The notes beneath the pieces were generated by a model, which was not told the DNA's origin, did not search any database, and was given only the letters and a program-made list of their open reading frames with translations. DNA of 64,000 nucleotides, taken from Flavobacteriaceae bacterium R38. GTDB taxonomy: Bacteria > Bacteroidota > Bacteroidia > Flavobacteriales > Flavobacteriaceae. The stretch is taken from contig WXYP01000001.1 of the NCBI GenBank assembly GCA_009901575.1, positions 310,001 to 374,000 on the forward strand, in the 5' to 3' direction. Position numbers and translations under genes: made by a program. This document shows positions 1 to 7,819 of the stretch, piece after piece. Each line of letters starts with the position of its first letter. Position 1 is the stretch's first letter.

Positions 1-353
1 CTTGTAGAACCATTAGCACCAGAACCACCAACTTTACTGTTTAAGATATCTAAACCACCTTTGCCAAGATTTTCAGATTCTAAAAACAGTAAATGTTCGA
101 ATAAATGTGCAAATCCTGTTCTTCCGGCTTTTTCTCTTGCAGAACCTACATGAAAGGTAAGAGCGACTGAAGTAATTGGGTCTGATGCATCTTTATGGAA
201 AATGACATCAAGCCCATTATCTAATGTGAATTTTTCAAAAGATACAGAAAGCCCTTCATCGTGTTCTTCTGTTTCTTTACTTTCTTGCTGACAAGAAAAA
301 ATAAAAGCACTTAAAAAAAGTGCTATAGTGAATTTAGTGAACGTATTTTTCAT
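1..353 (-). CDS. M16 family zinc peptidase (insulinase-like), lipoprotein, partial
   Basis: This is the N-terminal 117 codons of a minus-strand gene whose 3' part lies beyond the left edge. The translation starts MKNTFTKFTIALFLSAFIFS followed by Cys21, a lipoprotein signal peptide, so the mature protein should be membrane-anchored on the periplasmic or outer-membrane side. The inverted zinc motif HxxEH of pitrilysin/M16 peptidases is visible as HLFEHLLF near residue 85, preceded by the typical FTLDNGLDVIFHKD start of the first M16 domain. A glycine-rich loop follows, as in the family. The family forms two-half clamshell peptidases that degrade peptides, often encoded as pairs. The domain call is secure; the substrate is unknown and the second half is not visible. 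Confidence 0.88.
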   Translation of the reverse strand, partial: MKNTFTKFTIALFLSAFIFSCQQESKETEEHDEGLSVSFEKFTLDNGLDVIFHKDASDPITSVALTFHVGSAREKAGRTGFAHLFEHLLFLESENLGKGGLDILNSKVGGSGANGST

Positions 354-450
354 TTTAATATGCTGATTGTTTGGAGCAAATTAGCAAAATTTTAACACAC
401 CCATTCTTTAGTTAAGAAATTTTTATGAGACTTTTTTATTTGAAGGTCAG

Positions 451-1215
451 TTAAGCCCTTATTTTTTCTACGAACTGAGGAATATTTTCGACTGGATTTG
501 ATGAAATATATTTTATAAATGCAGAACCAATAATAGCTCCTTTTGCCTTTTGAATTGCCTGGTTAAAAGTTTCTGAATTACTAATTCCAAAGCCTACGAT
601 TTGTGGCGCATTTAAATTCATAGCGTCGATTCTGTTGAAGTAGTCTTCTTGAGTATTTCCAAAACTACTCTGGGCTCCAGTAGTACTTGCAGAACTAACC
701 ATATAGATAAATCCACCGGAAACCGAATCAATAAATCGAATTCGTTCGTCAGAAGTCTGAGGAGTTATCAAAAACACATTAATAAGACCATATTTTTCAA
801 AAGTATCCTGATATTCTTCATGATATACATCTACAGGCAGATCAGGGATGATTAATCCGTCAATCCCAATTTCCTGGCATCTTTTACAAAATGCTTCCAC
901 GCCATATTGCATCATGGGGTTAAAATACCCCATGATAATTAATGGAATATCAATTGTATTTCTGATGTTTTTAAGCTGATCAAAAAGCTTTTCAGTAGTC
1001 ATTCCATTTTTTAACGCATGTGTTGAGCTTTCCTGGATGGTTGGCCCATCTGCTAACGGATCACTAAAAGGTAAACCAATTTCAATCATATCTACCCCGG
1101 AATCCTGAAGGGATTCGATAATTGGAACCGTATCTTCTAAATTAGGGTATCCTGCTGTAAAATATATAGATAATAATTTTTTATCTTCTTGTAATTTTTT
1201 GTTGATTCTGTTCAT
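451..1215 (-). CDS. trpA: Tryptophan synthase alpha subunit
   Basis: The 254-aa product is of normal TrpA length and cleaves indole-3-glycerol phosphate to indole, which passes to TrpB in the alpha2beta2 complex. The catalytic Glu and Asp of the family fall at E45 (IEIGLPFSDP) and D56 (LADGPTIQ), 11 residues apart as in E. coli E49/D60. The C-terminal phosphate-binding region is GFGISN and GAIIGSAF. It is the last gene of the minus-strand order trpE-G-D-C-F-B-A. It is separated from trpB by 71 bp that contain one copy of the 25-bp palindrome also found around the GIY-YIG gene. No clear hairpin terminator was seen after the stop. Confidence 0.98.
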   Translation of the reverse strand: MNRINKKLQEDKKLLSIYFTAGYPNLEDTVPIIESLQDSGVDMIEIGLPFSDPLADGPTIQESSTHALKNGMTTEKLFDQLKNIRNTIDIPLIIMGYFNPMMQYGVEAFCKRCQEIGIDGLIIPDLPVDVYHEEYQDTFEKYGLINVFLITPQTSDERIRFIDSVSGGFIYMVSSASTTGAQSSFGNTQEDYFNRIDAMNLNAPQIVGFGISNSETFNQAIQKAKGAIIGSAFIKYISSNPVENIPQFVEKIRA

Positions 1216-1227
1216 TTTTATCTTATT

Positions 1228-1252
1228 GTCATTCCTGCGTAGGCGGGAATCT
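1228..1252. repeat. 25-bp palindromic repeat, copy 1 (between trpB and trpA)
   Basis: The copy runs GTCATTCCTGC, GTAG, GCGGGAATCT and can form a stem with a short loop. It is the most diverged of five copies in the window (CGGG instead of CAGG in the right arm). It lies in the trpB-trpA spacer, so it is transcribed within the operon. The layout ATTCC-N-GGAAT resembles the dRS3 class of Neisseria palindromes in form only. Confidence 0.85.
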
Positions 1253-1286
1253 GTTTATGTTAAATCAAAAATTTTAAATAAATCAA

Positions 1287-2483
1287 TTACAGTTTAAAAT
1301 AATCTATATAGGTATTTAAATCTTTATCGCCTCTGCCCGATAAATTCACAACTACAATTTCATCTTCTTTAAATGTCCTGTGATCAAATACAGCAAAGGC
1401 GTGAGAAGTTTCTATTGCAGGAATAATACCTTCCAATTGGGATAATCCTAAACCGGAAGTCATGGCTTCATCATCTGTAATAGAAATAAATTCTGCTCTC
1501 CCGCTTTTATATAAATGCGCATGCATAGGGCCGACACCCGGATAATCCAATCCTGCAGAAATGGAGTAAGGTTCTGTAATTTGTCCGTCATTAGTTTGCA
1601 TCAATAAAGTCCGGCTTCCATGAATAATTCCATCTTTACCCAATGCAGAGGTTGCTGCACTTTCTCCGGAATGAACTCCTTTTCCGGCTGCTTCTACAGC
1701 AATAATGTTAACATCAGCATTATCCAAAAAATGATAATAGGCACCTGCTGCATTACTACCTCCTCCTACACAGGCAATGACATGATCCGGATTTTCTCTA
1801 CCTTCTTTTTCGTGTAATTGTTTTTTGATTTCTTCTGAAATAACCGATTGAAAACGTGCTACCATATCCGGATAAGGGTGAGGACCAACTACAGATCCTA
1901 TAATGTAATGTGTATCTACCGGATTATTAATCCAATCCCGAATTGCTTCGTTAGTAGCATCTTTTAATGTTTTACTGCCAGAGGTTGCCGGTACGACTTC
2001 TGCACCTAACATTTTCATCCTGGCTACATTGGGAGCTTGTCGTTTAATATCGATTTCTCCCATATAAACCACACATTGAATCCCCATTAAAGCACAAACT
2101 GTGGCTGTTGCTACCCCGTGCTGACCTGCTCCTGTTTCTGCAATGATACGATTTTTCCCCAAGCGTTTTGCCATTAAAATCTGCCCGATCGTGTTATTGA
2201 CTTTATGCGCTCCGGTATGACATAAATCTTCTCGTTTCAGATATATTTTTGTATGGTATTTTTTAGAGAGCCTTTCTGCGTAATAGAGAGGAGTAGGGCG
2301 TCCGACATAATCTCTTAATAATTGATGAAATTCCTCTTGAAAAGAAGGTTCAGCCATTACTTTCAGGTAATTCTGTCGTAATTCTTCTACATTAGGATAT
2401 AACATTTCAGGAATATACGCGCCTCCAAATTCGCCATAATATCCTTTTTCGTTAACATGATATGTTCCCATAACTTTATTCAT
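1287..2483 (-). CDS. trpB: Tryptophan synthase beta subunit
   Basis: The 398-aa PLP enzyme condenses indole with serine to make tryptophan. The PLP lysine is K94 in the signature HTGAHKVNN. The phosphate-binding glycine-rich loop [10 protein letters not shown] and the Asp-containing loop of the classical TrpB1 type are present. Length and N-terminus ([12 protein letters not shown]-like) fit TrpB1, not TrpB2. It lies 12 bp downstream of trpF and upstream of trpA, with which it forms the alpha2beta2 complex. Confidence 0.98.
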   Translation of the reverse strand: MNKVMGTYHVNEKGYYGEFGGAYIPEMLYPNVEELRQNYLKVMAEPSFQEEFHQLLRDYVGRPTPLYYAERLSKKYHTKIYLKREDLCHTGAHKVNNTIGQILMAKRLGKNRIIAETGAGQHGVATATVCALMGIQCVVYMGEIDIKRQAPNVARMKMLGAEVVPATSGSKTLKDATNEAIRDWINNPVDTHYIIGSVVGPHPYPDMVARFQSVISEEIKKQLHEKEGRENPDHVIACVGGGSNAAGAYYHFLDNADVNIIAVEAAGKGVHSGESAATSALGKDGIIHGSRTLLMQTNDGQITEPYSISAGLDYPGVGPMHAHLYKSGRAEFISITDDEAMTSGLGLSQLEGIIPAIETSHAFAVFDHRTFKEDEIVVVNLSGRGDKDLNTYIDYFKL

Positions 2484-2495
2484 TATTATTTTCTC

Positions 2496-3107
2496 TTAAT
2501 TCAAGAAAACAAGTTTTTTAAATTGTTTTAAATCCTCTGTATTTTTTAAACCAGGTTTAATTTCAAACCGACTGTTTACATCGATTGCATATACCGGTAA
2601 ATCAGATTTTAAGATTGCTTTTATTTTTTCTACTTCCTCTAAACCAATTCCGCCACTTAAAAAGAAGGGTTTTTCAGATGGATATTTGTTTAATACGTTC
2701 CAGTCAAAGGTATATCCGTTTCCGCCCGGAAGTTTTCCTTTGGTATCAAATAAATAAAAATCGCAAACCTCTTCATAAGGTTGTAAAACAGAAAAATCGA
2801 AATCATCTTTAATAGAAAAGACTTTAATAACTTCTAATTTTTCTTTTTTTAGCTGAAGACATAATTGCGGACTTTCATTGCCGTGTAACTGAACACCTTG
2901 TAAATTGTATTTTGATACTGTTGCTATGATTTCTTCATAGGGTGCATCAACAAAGACCCCGATTTTTTTTATGTTTTCTGGAAGGTCGGATATGATATTT
3001 TCAAAATGACGGGAAGATTTTTCCCAGAAAATAAATCCGAGATAATCGGGTCGTAGAGAAGCGACTTCTTCTACATTGTGTTTCATTCCGCATATTTTGA
3101 ATTTCAT
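2496..3107 (-). CDS. trpF: Phosphoribosylanthranilate isomerase
   Basis: This 203-aa TIM-barrel enzyme carries out the Amadori rearrangement of N-(5-phosphoribosyl)anthranilate to CdRP. The start MKFKICGM carries the catalytic Cys of TrpF. The C-terminal phosphate site LSGGIG and the conserved Asp region AIDVNSRFEIKPGLK are present. It is a stand-alone trpF, not fused to trpC. It sits 624 bp downstream of trpC because a GIY-YIG gene and four palindromic repeats occupy the gap, while the other trp genes from E to C are tightly spaced. Expression through that gap may be modulated, but this is inference. Confidence 0.97.
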   Translation of the reverse strand: MKFKICGMKHNVEEVASLRPDYLGFIFWEKSSRHFENIISDLPENIKKIGVFVDAPYEEIIATVSKYNLQGVQLHGNESPQLCLQLKKEKLEVIKVFSIKDDFDFSVLQPYEEVCDFYLFDTKGKLPGGNGYTFDWNVLNKYPSEKPFFLSGGIGLEEVEKIKAILKSDLPVYAIDVNSRFEIKPGLKNTEDLKQFKKLVFLN

Positions 3108-3127
3108 TATTAAATTGTTTTGTTTTT

Positions 3128-3152
3128 GGATTCCTGCCTATGCAGGAATGAC
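3128..3152. repeat. 25-bp palindromic repeat, copy 2
   Basis: The copy reads GGATTCCTGCC, TAT, GCAGGAATGAC and is a near-perfect hairpin. With its upstream flank (3118-3152) it is identical over 35 bp to 3696-3730. It lies just upstream of trpF, on the operon transcript. Confidence 0.9.
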
Positions 3153-3245
3153 GTTGAGTTGATTTAATTTATTTTTATTTATTGACCTTCTTGATAGTTA
3201 ATCTATTAATGGCTAGCAGTAAGAATAATTAAAGTATTTTAATTT

Positions 3246-3270
3246 GTCATTCCTGCATAGGCAGGAATCT
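3246..3270. repeat. 25-bp palindromic repeat, copy 3 (overlaps GIY-YIG stop codon)
   Basis: This copy is in the opposite orientation (GTCATTCCTGC, ATAG, GCAGGAATCT). Its last two bases form part of the stop codon of the GIY-YIG gene at 3269-3271. Copies 2 and 3 face each other across 93 bp that hold no visible gene. Confidence 0.9.
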
Positions 3271-3577
3271 ATCTATTCTCAAACCAGTCAATTGCCAGAT
3301 CATTCCATTTCGGGTTTTTCTCAATAATTAAATTTATTTTCCATTGTCTTTTCCATTTTTTTAACCTTTTTTCTCTTAAAATGGCATCTTCTACATGATT
3401 ATATATTTCAAAATATATTAGTTTGTTTAAGTTATATGTTTTGGAAAATCCACTCACTAATTTATTCTTATGCTCAAACATTCTACGCTCTAAATCATTT
3501 GTCATTCCAATATATAATGTACCATTCATTTTATTAGAAATTATATAAACATAATACTGATGAACATTCTTAAACAT
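3269..3577 (-). CDS. Single-domain GIY-YIG endonuclease
   Basis: The 102-aa product is a minimal GIY-YIG (UvrC N-terminal-like) nuclease. YVYI at residues 10-12 and LYIG at 21-24 form the GIY-YIG pair. Catalytic-type Arg31 follows in TNDLERR, and Glu69 lies in LREKRLKKWKR. No extra DNA-binding domain is present, as in the short URI/YhbQ-like group. It is an insertion in an otherwise standard trp operon, between trpC and trpF and in the same direction. It is bracketed by inverted copies of a 25-bp palindrome: one overlaps its stop codon and one begins 11 bp upstream of its start. That arrangement suggests a repeat-associated or mobile cassette; the biological target is unknown. Confidence 0.9.
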   Translation of the reverse strand: MFKNVHQYYVYIISNKMNGTLYIGMTNDLERRMFEHKNKLVSGFSKTYNLNKLIYFEIYNHVEDAILREKRLKKWKRQWKINLIIEKNPKWNDLAIDWFENR

Positions 3578-3588
3578 TTTTCTTATAT

Positions 3589-3613
3589 GGATTCCTGCCT
3601 TCGCAGGAATGAC
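3589..3613. repeat. 25-bp palindromic repeat, copy 4
   Basis: The copy reads GGATTCCTGCC, TTC, GCAGGAATGAC and ends the 5' side of the GIY-YIG cassette, 11 bp upstream of its start codon. It is inverted relative to copy 3 on the other side of the gene. Confidence 0.9.
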
Positions 3614-3705
3614 ACGGTTTTTTTTAATTTGTGATTAATCTTTTAAATTTTCACTTATTAATGAATAAAATATTTTATAGTTATCCAGATAATTATTTTG
3701 TTTTT

Positions 3706-3730
3706 GGATTCCTGCCTATGCAGGAATGAC
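3706..3730. repeat. 25-bp palindromic repeat, copy 5 (next to trpC stop)
   Basis: The sequence is identical to copy 2, and the identity extends 10 bp upstream (3696-3730 equals 3118-3152). It ends one base before the trpC stop codon at 3732-3734, on the operon transcript. Confidence 0.9.
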
Positions 3731-3731
3731 A

Positions 3732-4517
3732 TTATTTTTCCAATTCTTTTATAAATTCTATTGCACTTTGTCCCGGATTCTCTGTCTTCATAAAATTCTC
3801 ACCAATCAAGAAACCTTGAAAACCAAAGTTTTTAAGATCTTTAATTGCTGCGATAGAACTGATTCCGCTTTCAGATACTTTTACAAAATCGTCAGGGATT
3901 TTTTCTGAAAGTATTTTACTGGTTTCAATACTAACATCAAAAGTTTTTAGATTTCTGTTATTTACTCCCAACATATCCAAACTTGGCATAATCGATTTAT
4001 GTAATTCTTCTTCATTGTGAACCTCCAACAAAACATCCAAACCTATACTTTTGGCCGTCTCAGAGAATAATTTGATCTCATCTCTTGATAAAACAGCAGC
4101 AATCAAAAGAATAAGATCTGCTCCATATGCTTTTGCTTCTATAATTTGGTAAGGATCAATAATAAACTCTTTTCTGAGTAATGGCATATTCGAAGAAGCC
4201 TTTGCCAGTACTAAATCGTCTAAAGAACCCCCAAAATATTTTCCATCAGTTAGTACAGACATTCCGCAAACACCAGCATCTTCGTAACCCTTGGTAACAT
4301 CCTGCACACTTACTTTTTGATTAATAACAGATTTAGAAGGAGATCTTCGTTTATGCTCAGCAATAATTCCGGTAGTACTATTTCTTAATTTCTTTGCCAG
4401 GGAGACAGGCTCTCTTTCAAATAAAACAGATTGTTCCAATTGCGAAACCGGAACTATACTTTTTTTAAGTTCAACCTCAATACGTTTATCTGCAACTATT
4501 TTATCTAAGATGTTCAT
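3732..4517 (-). CDS. trpC: Indole-3-glycerol phosphate synthase
   Basis: The 261-aa TIM-barrel enzyme closes the indole ring of CdRP to give indole-3-glycerol phosphate. The family signature IIAEHKRRSPSK near residue 50 contains the catalytic Lys; His replaces the usual Ile/Val/Leu after Glu. PLLRKEFIIDPYQI, LLEVHNEEEL and GVNNRNLKTF are the classical strand motifs, and VSESGI closes the barrel. It starts 3 bp after the trpD stop, implying translational coupling. Copy 5 of the 25-bp palindrome abuts its stop. Confidence 0.97.
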   Translation of the reverse strand: MNILDKIVADKRIEVELKKSIVPVSQLEQSVLFEREPVSLAKKLRNSTTGIIAEHKRRSPSKSVINQKVSVQDVTKGYEDAGVCGMSVLTDGKYFGGSLDDLVLAKASSNMPLLRKEFIIDPYQIIEAKAYGADLILLIAAVLSRDEIKLFSETAKSIGLDVLLEVHNEEELHKSIMPSLDMLGVNNRNLKTFDVSIETSKILSEKIPDDFVKVSESGISSIAAIKDLKNFGFQGFLIGENFMKTENPGQSAIEFIKELEK

Positions 4518-4520
4518 CTA

Positions 4521-5516
4521 TTAATTCTTACTTAATTCCTGAAGCTTTTTTAAAGCTTCCAATCCTTTTCCGCTTAGAAGTGATTCTTTTGCGTTTTCAA
4601 ACCCTTCTTTAGGTGTTAATCCTTTTACAGTGGCAATAGCCATTCCTGCATTTGCACAGACTACATTATTTTGAGCTGTAGTTCCCTCTCCACTAAGCAC
4701 TTTCATAAAAATAGCTGCTGAATCTTCAATAGAATCTCCACCGGTAATTTCTTCTTGTTTTAAAGCATGGACTCCAAAATCTGAAGGCTTTATCATACTC
4801 TCAGTAGTATTGGAAATTGTTTTTGTATTTCCTGTTAAAGAGATTTCATCATAACCATCTAACGCATGTAAAATAGTGAAGTTCTTATCTGTATTTTGAT
4901 ATAGATATCCGTACATTCTGGCTAACTCCAGGTTAAAAACTCCTACCATTTGATTTTTAGGGAACGCAGGGTTTACCATAGGCCCCAGCATATTAAAAAA
5001 TGTTTTTACAGCTAATTCTCTTCGGATAGGTGCTACATTTTTCATGGCAGGGTGGAAGAGCGGGGCATGTAAAACACATATCCCGGCTTTTTCAACCGAT
5101 TTTTCTAAAAAATCTTTTTCATTACTGAATTTGATTCCCAGGTATTCCATAACATTACTCGAACCACATTTAGAAGATACCCCGTAATTTCCATGTTTGG
5201 CTACTTTGACACCTGCACCTGCTGTTATAAATGATGATAAGGTAGAAATATTAAAGGTGTCTTTTCCATCTCCTCCTGTCCCGCAAAGATCAATCATATT
5301 ATATTGTGATAAATCTACTGCCAGGCATAATTCTAATAGTGCATCTCTAAAACCTTCTAATTCTTCAACCGTAATGCTTCGCATCATATAAACGGTTAAA
5401 AAAGCAGCAATTTGGCTGGTATTATAAGATCCTTTGGAAATATTAACCAATACGTTTTTTGCTTCTTCTTTAGAAATGGTTTCGTGATTGATTAATCTAT
5501 TGAGTAATTCTTTCAT
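4521..5516 (-). CDS. trpD: Anthranilate phosphoribosyltransferase
   Basis: The 331-aa product transfers phosphoribosyl from PRPP to anthranilate. The PRPP/anthranilate loop is CGTGGDGKDTFNIST, followed by KHGNYGVSSKCGSSNVME, both diagnostic of TrpD. It is not fused to the amidotransferase TrpG, which is encoded separately 56 bp upstream. It is followed by trpC after 3 bp. Confidence 0.98.
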   Translation of the reverse strand: MKELLNRLINHETISKEEAKNVLVNISKGSYNTSQIAAFLTVYMMRSITVEELEGFRDALLELCLAVDLSQYNMIDLCGTGGDGKDTFNISTLSSFITAGAGVKVAKHGNYGVSSKCGSSNVMEYLGIKFSNEKDFLEKSVEKAGICVLHAPLFHPAMKNVAPIRRELAVKTFFNMLGPMVNPAFPKNQMVGVFNLELARMYGYLYQNTDKNFTILHALDGYDEISLTGNTKTISNTTESMIKPSDFGVHALKQEEITGGDSIEDSAAIFMKVLSGEGTTAQNNVVCANAGMAIATVKGLTPKEGFENAKESLLSGKGLEALKKLQELSKN

Positions 5517-5572
5517 ATAGTGTTTATTAACTTGTAATTGAAACTAGATTTTGCCTTTATTCAAAAGGTAAT

Positions 5573-6142
5573 TTAACTATTCAACCAGTTTTCTAATATT
5601 TTCTTCCCATCCGGAGTTAATACAGATTCCGGATGATATTGTACAGCACAAACGTCGTAATCTTTATGCCGTAAAGACATTACTTGTCCGTTTTCATCAA
5701 ATGATGTAGCAATTAAATCACTTGGTAAATCAGGGTCTATTACCCATGAATGATATCGGCCTACCTCAATTTTTTTATTTAACCCTTTGTAAATCTGATC
5801 GTCTTCTGCGGTAATATTGATGGTTGTAGACACACCGTGATATACCTTATCCAGGTTGATGAGTTTACCTCCAAAAACTTCTCCAATAGCCTGTTGCCCT
5901 AAGCATACTCCAAAGATACTTTTCTTCTCGGCATATGTTTTTATAATGTCTTTAAGTAATCCAGCTTCATCCGGAATTCCCGGCCCTGGAGACAATACAA
6001 TTTTATCAAAAGCTTCTACTTCATCTAATGTAAGCTGATCATTTCTGATGGTAGTGACTTCACAATCGAGATCTTCAAGATAGTGTACTAAATTATAAGT
6101 GAAACTATCGTAATTATCTATAACTAATATTTTTTTCATCAT
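5573..6142 (-). CDS. trpG: Anthranilate synthase component II (glutamine amidotransferase)
   Basis: The 189-aa class I amidotransferase supplies ammonia to TrpE. The catalytic triad is visible: Cys80 in FGVCLGQQ, and His170 and Glu172 in QYHPESVL. Two adjacent ATG codons (6142 and 6139) could start translation. The upstream one overlaps the trpE stop as TAATG, so coupled initiation is likely there. The protein could also serve PabB, since no separate pabA is seen here. Confidence 0.96.
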   Translation of the reverse strand: MMKKILVIDNYDSFTYNLVHYLEDLDCEVTTIRNDQLTLDEVEAFDKIVLSPGPGIPDEAGLLKDIIKTYAEKKSIFGVCLGQQAIGEVFGGKLINLDKVYHGVSTTINITAEDDQIYKGLNKKIEVGRYHSWVIDPDLPSDLIATSFDENGQVMSLRHKDYDVCAVQYHPESVLTPDGKKILENWLNS

Positions 6143-7539
6143 TAAATGGTTTCTGCTATTTCTAATGCTTTGTTTAATGCTCCAAGTTTATTATACGTTT
6201 CCTGGAGCTCATCTTCAGGATTCGATTCAGATACAATTCCGGCACCTGCTTGATAATGTAAGTGATGGTTTTTACTTAAGAAGGTCCTGATCATAATTGC
6301 CTGGTTGAAATTCCCTTCAAAATCCATAAAACCAATAGCTCCTCCATAAAAATCTCTATTACATTTTTCATATTTTTCGATAAGCTGCATTGCCCTGTGT
6401 TTTGGAGCCCCGCTCAATGTCCCCGCAGGAAAAGTATCTGCAACTACCTGCATCGTATTTGTATTAGGATGCATTTGCCCGGTTACTTTAGAAACCAGGT
6501 GAATGACATGAGAAAAGAATTGTACCTCCCTGTATGTATCTACTTTTACCTCACTTCCATGACGACTTAGATCGTTTCTGGCCAGGTCAACCAACATTAC
6601 ATGTTCTGCATTTTCTTTTTCATCTGCCGCCAATTTTTTAGCTAATTCTGCATCCTGTAAATCATTTCCGGTTCTTTTAAAAGTACCAGCTATAGGATGT
6701 ATTTCTGCCTGCCTGTTTTTCACGACAAGTTGCGCCTCTGGAGAAGAACCAAAGATTTTAAAATCTCCATAATCAAAATAGAATAGATATGGAGAAGGAT
6801 TTATAGAACGTAGTGCCCTGTATACATTAAACTCATCTCCTTTAAAATTTTGAGAAAACCTTCTGGACAATACCAATTGAAATACATCTCCTCTATAGCA
6901 ATGTTTTTTTGCTAATTCTACATGTTCTTTATACCCTTCATCTTCTAAATTAGAAGTAGCATTTCCTTCTCTTGTAAAATTATAAGTAGCGAAGTTTTTA
7001 GCTTTTAATAATTGCTCAATAGTTTCAATATTACTTTCACCTTCATAACTATGATCAAATATATAAGCTTCATTTTTTAGATGATCTATGGCAATTATGT
7101 TTTGATATACTGCGTAGTAAATATCAGGAATATGTAATGAATCTTCTTTCTTTGAAATTTCTATGTCTTCAAAGTAACGAACTGCATCATAGGCAATATA
7201 TCCGAAGATTCCATTATTGATGAATTTGAAATCATTTTTTGTAGTTTCAAAACGAGAAGAAAATGCAGTAATTTCATTGGGAATATTGACTTCTTTAGTA
7301 ATATTAATTTCTTCTTTATCTCCGTTTGGAAACGTTTGAGAAAGTATTTCATTCTCTACCTTAATGGTTGAGATAGGATTGCAACAGATATATGAAAAAC
7401 TATTGTCGTTGGCATGATAGTCACTACTTTCAAGGAGTAAGCTATTAGGGTATTTATCCCGTATTTTTAAATACACGCTAACTGGTGTGATAGTATCTGC
7501 CAGGATCTTTTTATACTGTGTTTTTAATGTAAACTTCAT
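6142..7539 (-). CDS. trpE: Anthranilate synthase component I
   Basis: The 465-aa chorismate-utilising enzyme makes anthranilate with TrpG. The N-terminal feedback motif LLES (35-38) indicates tryptophan inhibition. The C-terminal catalytic domain shows PSPYLFYFDYGDF, FGSSPE, HPIAGTFKRTG, DEKENAEHVMLVDLARND and FPAGTLSGAPK, all standard for TrpE/PabB. It is the first structural gene, preceded by a leader peptide and terminator, and its stop overlaps the trpG start by one base. Confidence 0.98.
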   Translation of the reverse strand: MKFTLKTQYKKILADTITPVSVYLKIRDKYPNSLLLESSDYHANDNSFSYICCNPISTIKVENEILSQTFPNGDKEEINITKEVNIPNEITAFSSRFETTKNDFKFINNGIFGYIAYDAVRYFEDIEISKKEDSLHIPDIYYAVYQNIIAIDHLKNEAYIFDHSYEGESNIETIEQLLKAKNFATYNFTREGNATSNLEDEGYKEHVELAKKHCYRGDVFQLVLSRRFSQNFKGDEFNVYRALRSINPSPYLFYFDYGDFKIFGSSPEAQLVVKNRQAEIHPIAGTFKRTGNDLQDAELAKKLAADEKENAEHVMLVDLARNDLSRHGSEVKVDTYREVQFFSHVIHLVSKVTGQMHPNTNTMQVVADTFPAGTLSGAPKHRAMQLIEKYEKCNRDFYGGAIGFMDFEGNFNQAIMIRTFLSKNHHLHYQAGAGIVSESNPEDELQETYNKLGALNKALEIAETI

Positions 7540-7551
7540 ATTTCTTTATTA

Positions 7552-7585
7552 ATAAAAAAAGGCTTGTCGTGAAAGACAAACCTTT
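7552..7585 (-). terminator. trp attenuator (intrinsic terminator before trpE)
   Basis: On the minus strand AAAGGTTTGTC, a 6-nt loop and GACAAGCCTTT form an 11-bp stem followed by a T-run (7554-7560). It lies 13 bp upstream of the trpE start and downstream of a Trp-rich leader peptide, the standard layout of translation-coupled attenuation. An AACC within the leader (near 7612) can pair with GGTT of the 5' arm as a weak antiterminator; this pairing was only inspected by eye. Confidence 0.85.
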
Positions 7586-7619
7586 GTATATTTTTAATCA
7601 TATTACACTAGCGGTTAGC

Positions 7620-7676
7620 TCACGAATTAGAGTTTCGTAAGTTCCACCACCAAGTATGATTTATGTTTCTTTTCAT
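7620..7676 (-). CDS. trpL: trp operon leader peptide
   Basis: The 18-codon ORF reads MKRNINHTWWWNLRNSNS. It has three consecutive Trp codons at 7652-7644 and ends with TGA at 7622-7620. A small hairpin (ACGAA at 7638-7634 with TTCGT at 7626-7622 on the minus strand) follows the Trp codons and overlaps the end of the ORF. A terminator lies 35 bp further on. Ribosome stalling at the Trp codons under tryptophan shortage would free the alternative fold and allow readthrough into trpE. Confidence 0.88.
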   Translation of the reverse strand: MKRNINHTWWWNLRNSNS

Positions 7677-7694
7677 AAATTTCAAAATCGAGTC

Positions 7695-7702
7695 CAAAGA
7701 TA
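7695..7702 (-). promoter_or_regulatory. Probable trp promoter, -7 box TATCTTTG
   Basis: On the minus strand TATCTTTG matches the Bacteroidota -7 consensus TAnnTTTG and sits 18 bp upstream of the leader start codon. The -33 region is only AT-rich, without a clear TTTG. Confidence 0.55.
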
Positions 7703-7775
7703 AAAATATTTTCTAATAGAAAATTGGTTTTATAAAAATTTTAAACCTTTTTGTTTTTGGTGTGTTGTATATAAC

Positions 7776-7805
7776 AAAAAAAGCCTCTGGATAGAGGCTT
7801 TTTTT
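7776..7805. terminator. Bidirectional hairpin terminator between yceI and trp leader
   Basis: AAGCCTCT, loop GGAT and AGAGGCTT form a perfect 8-bp stem, with A-run on the left and T-run on the right. It can end the minus-strand MarR-nitroreductase-YceI operon and insulates the trp promoter. Confidence 0.85.
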
Positions 7806-7819
7806 ATGATGGAAATTTT

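Noticed and set aside
3153-3245. Hidden small gene between palindrome copies 2 and 3
   Set aside because: The 93 bp hold no ORF of useful length on either strand and no structured element beyond the repeats.
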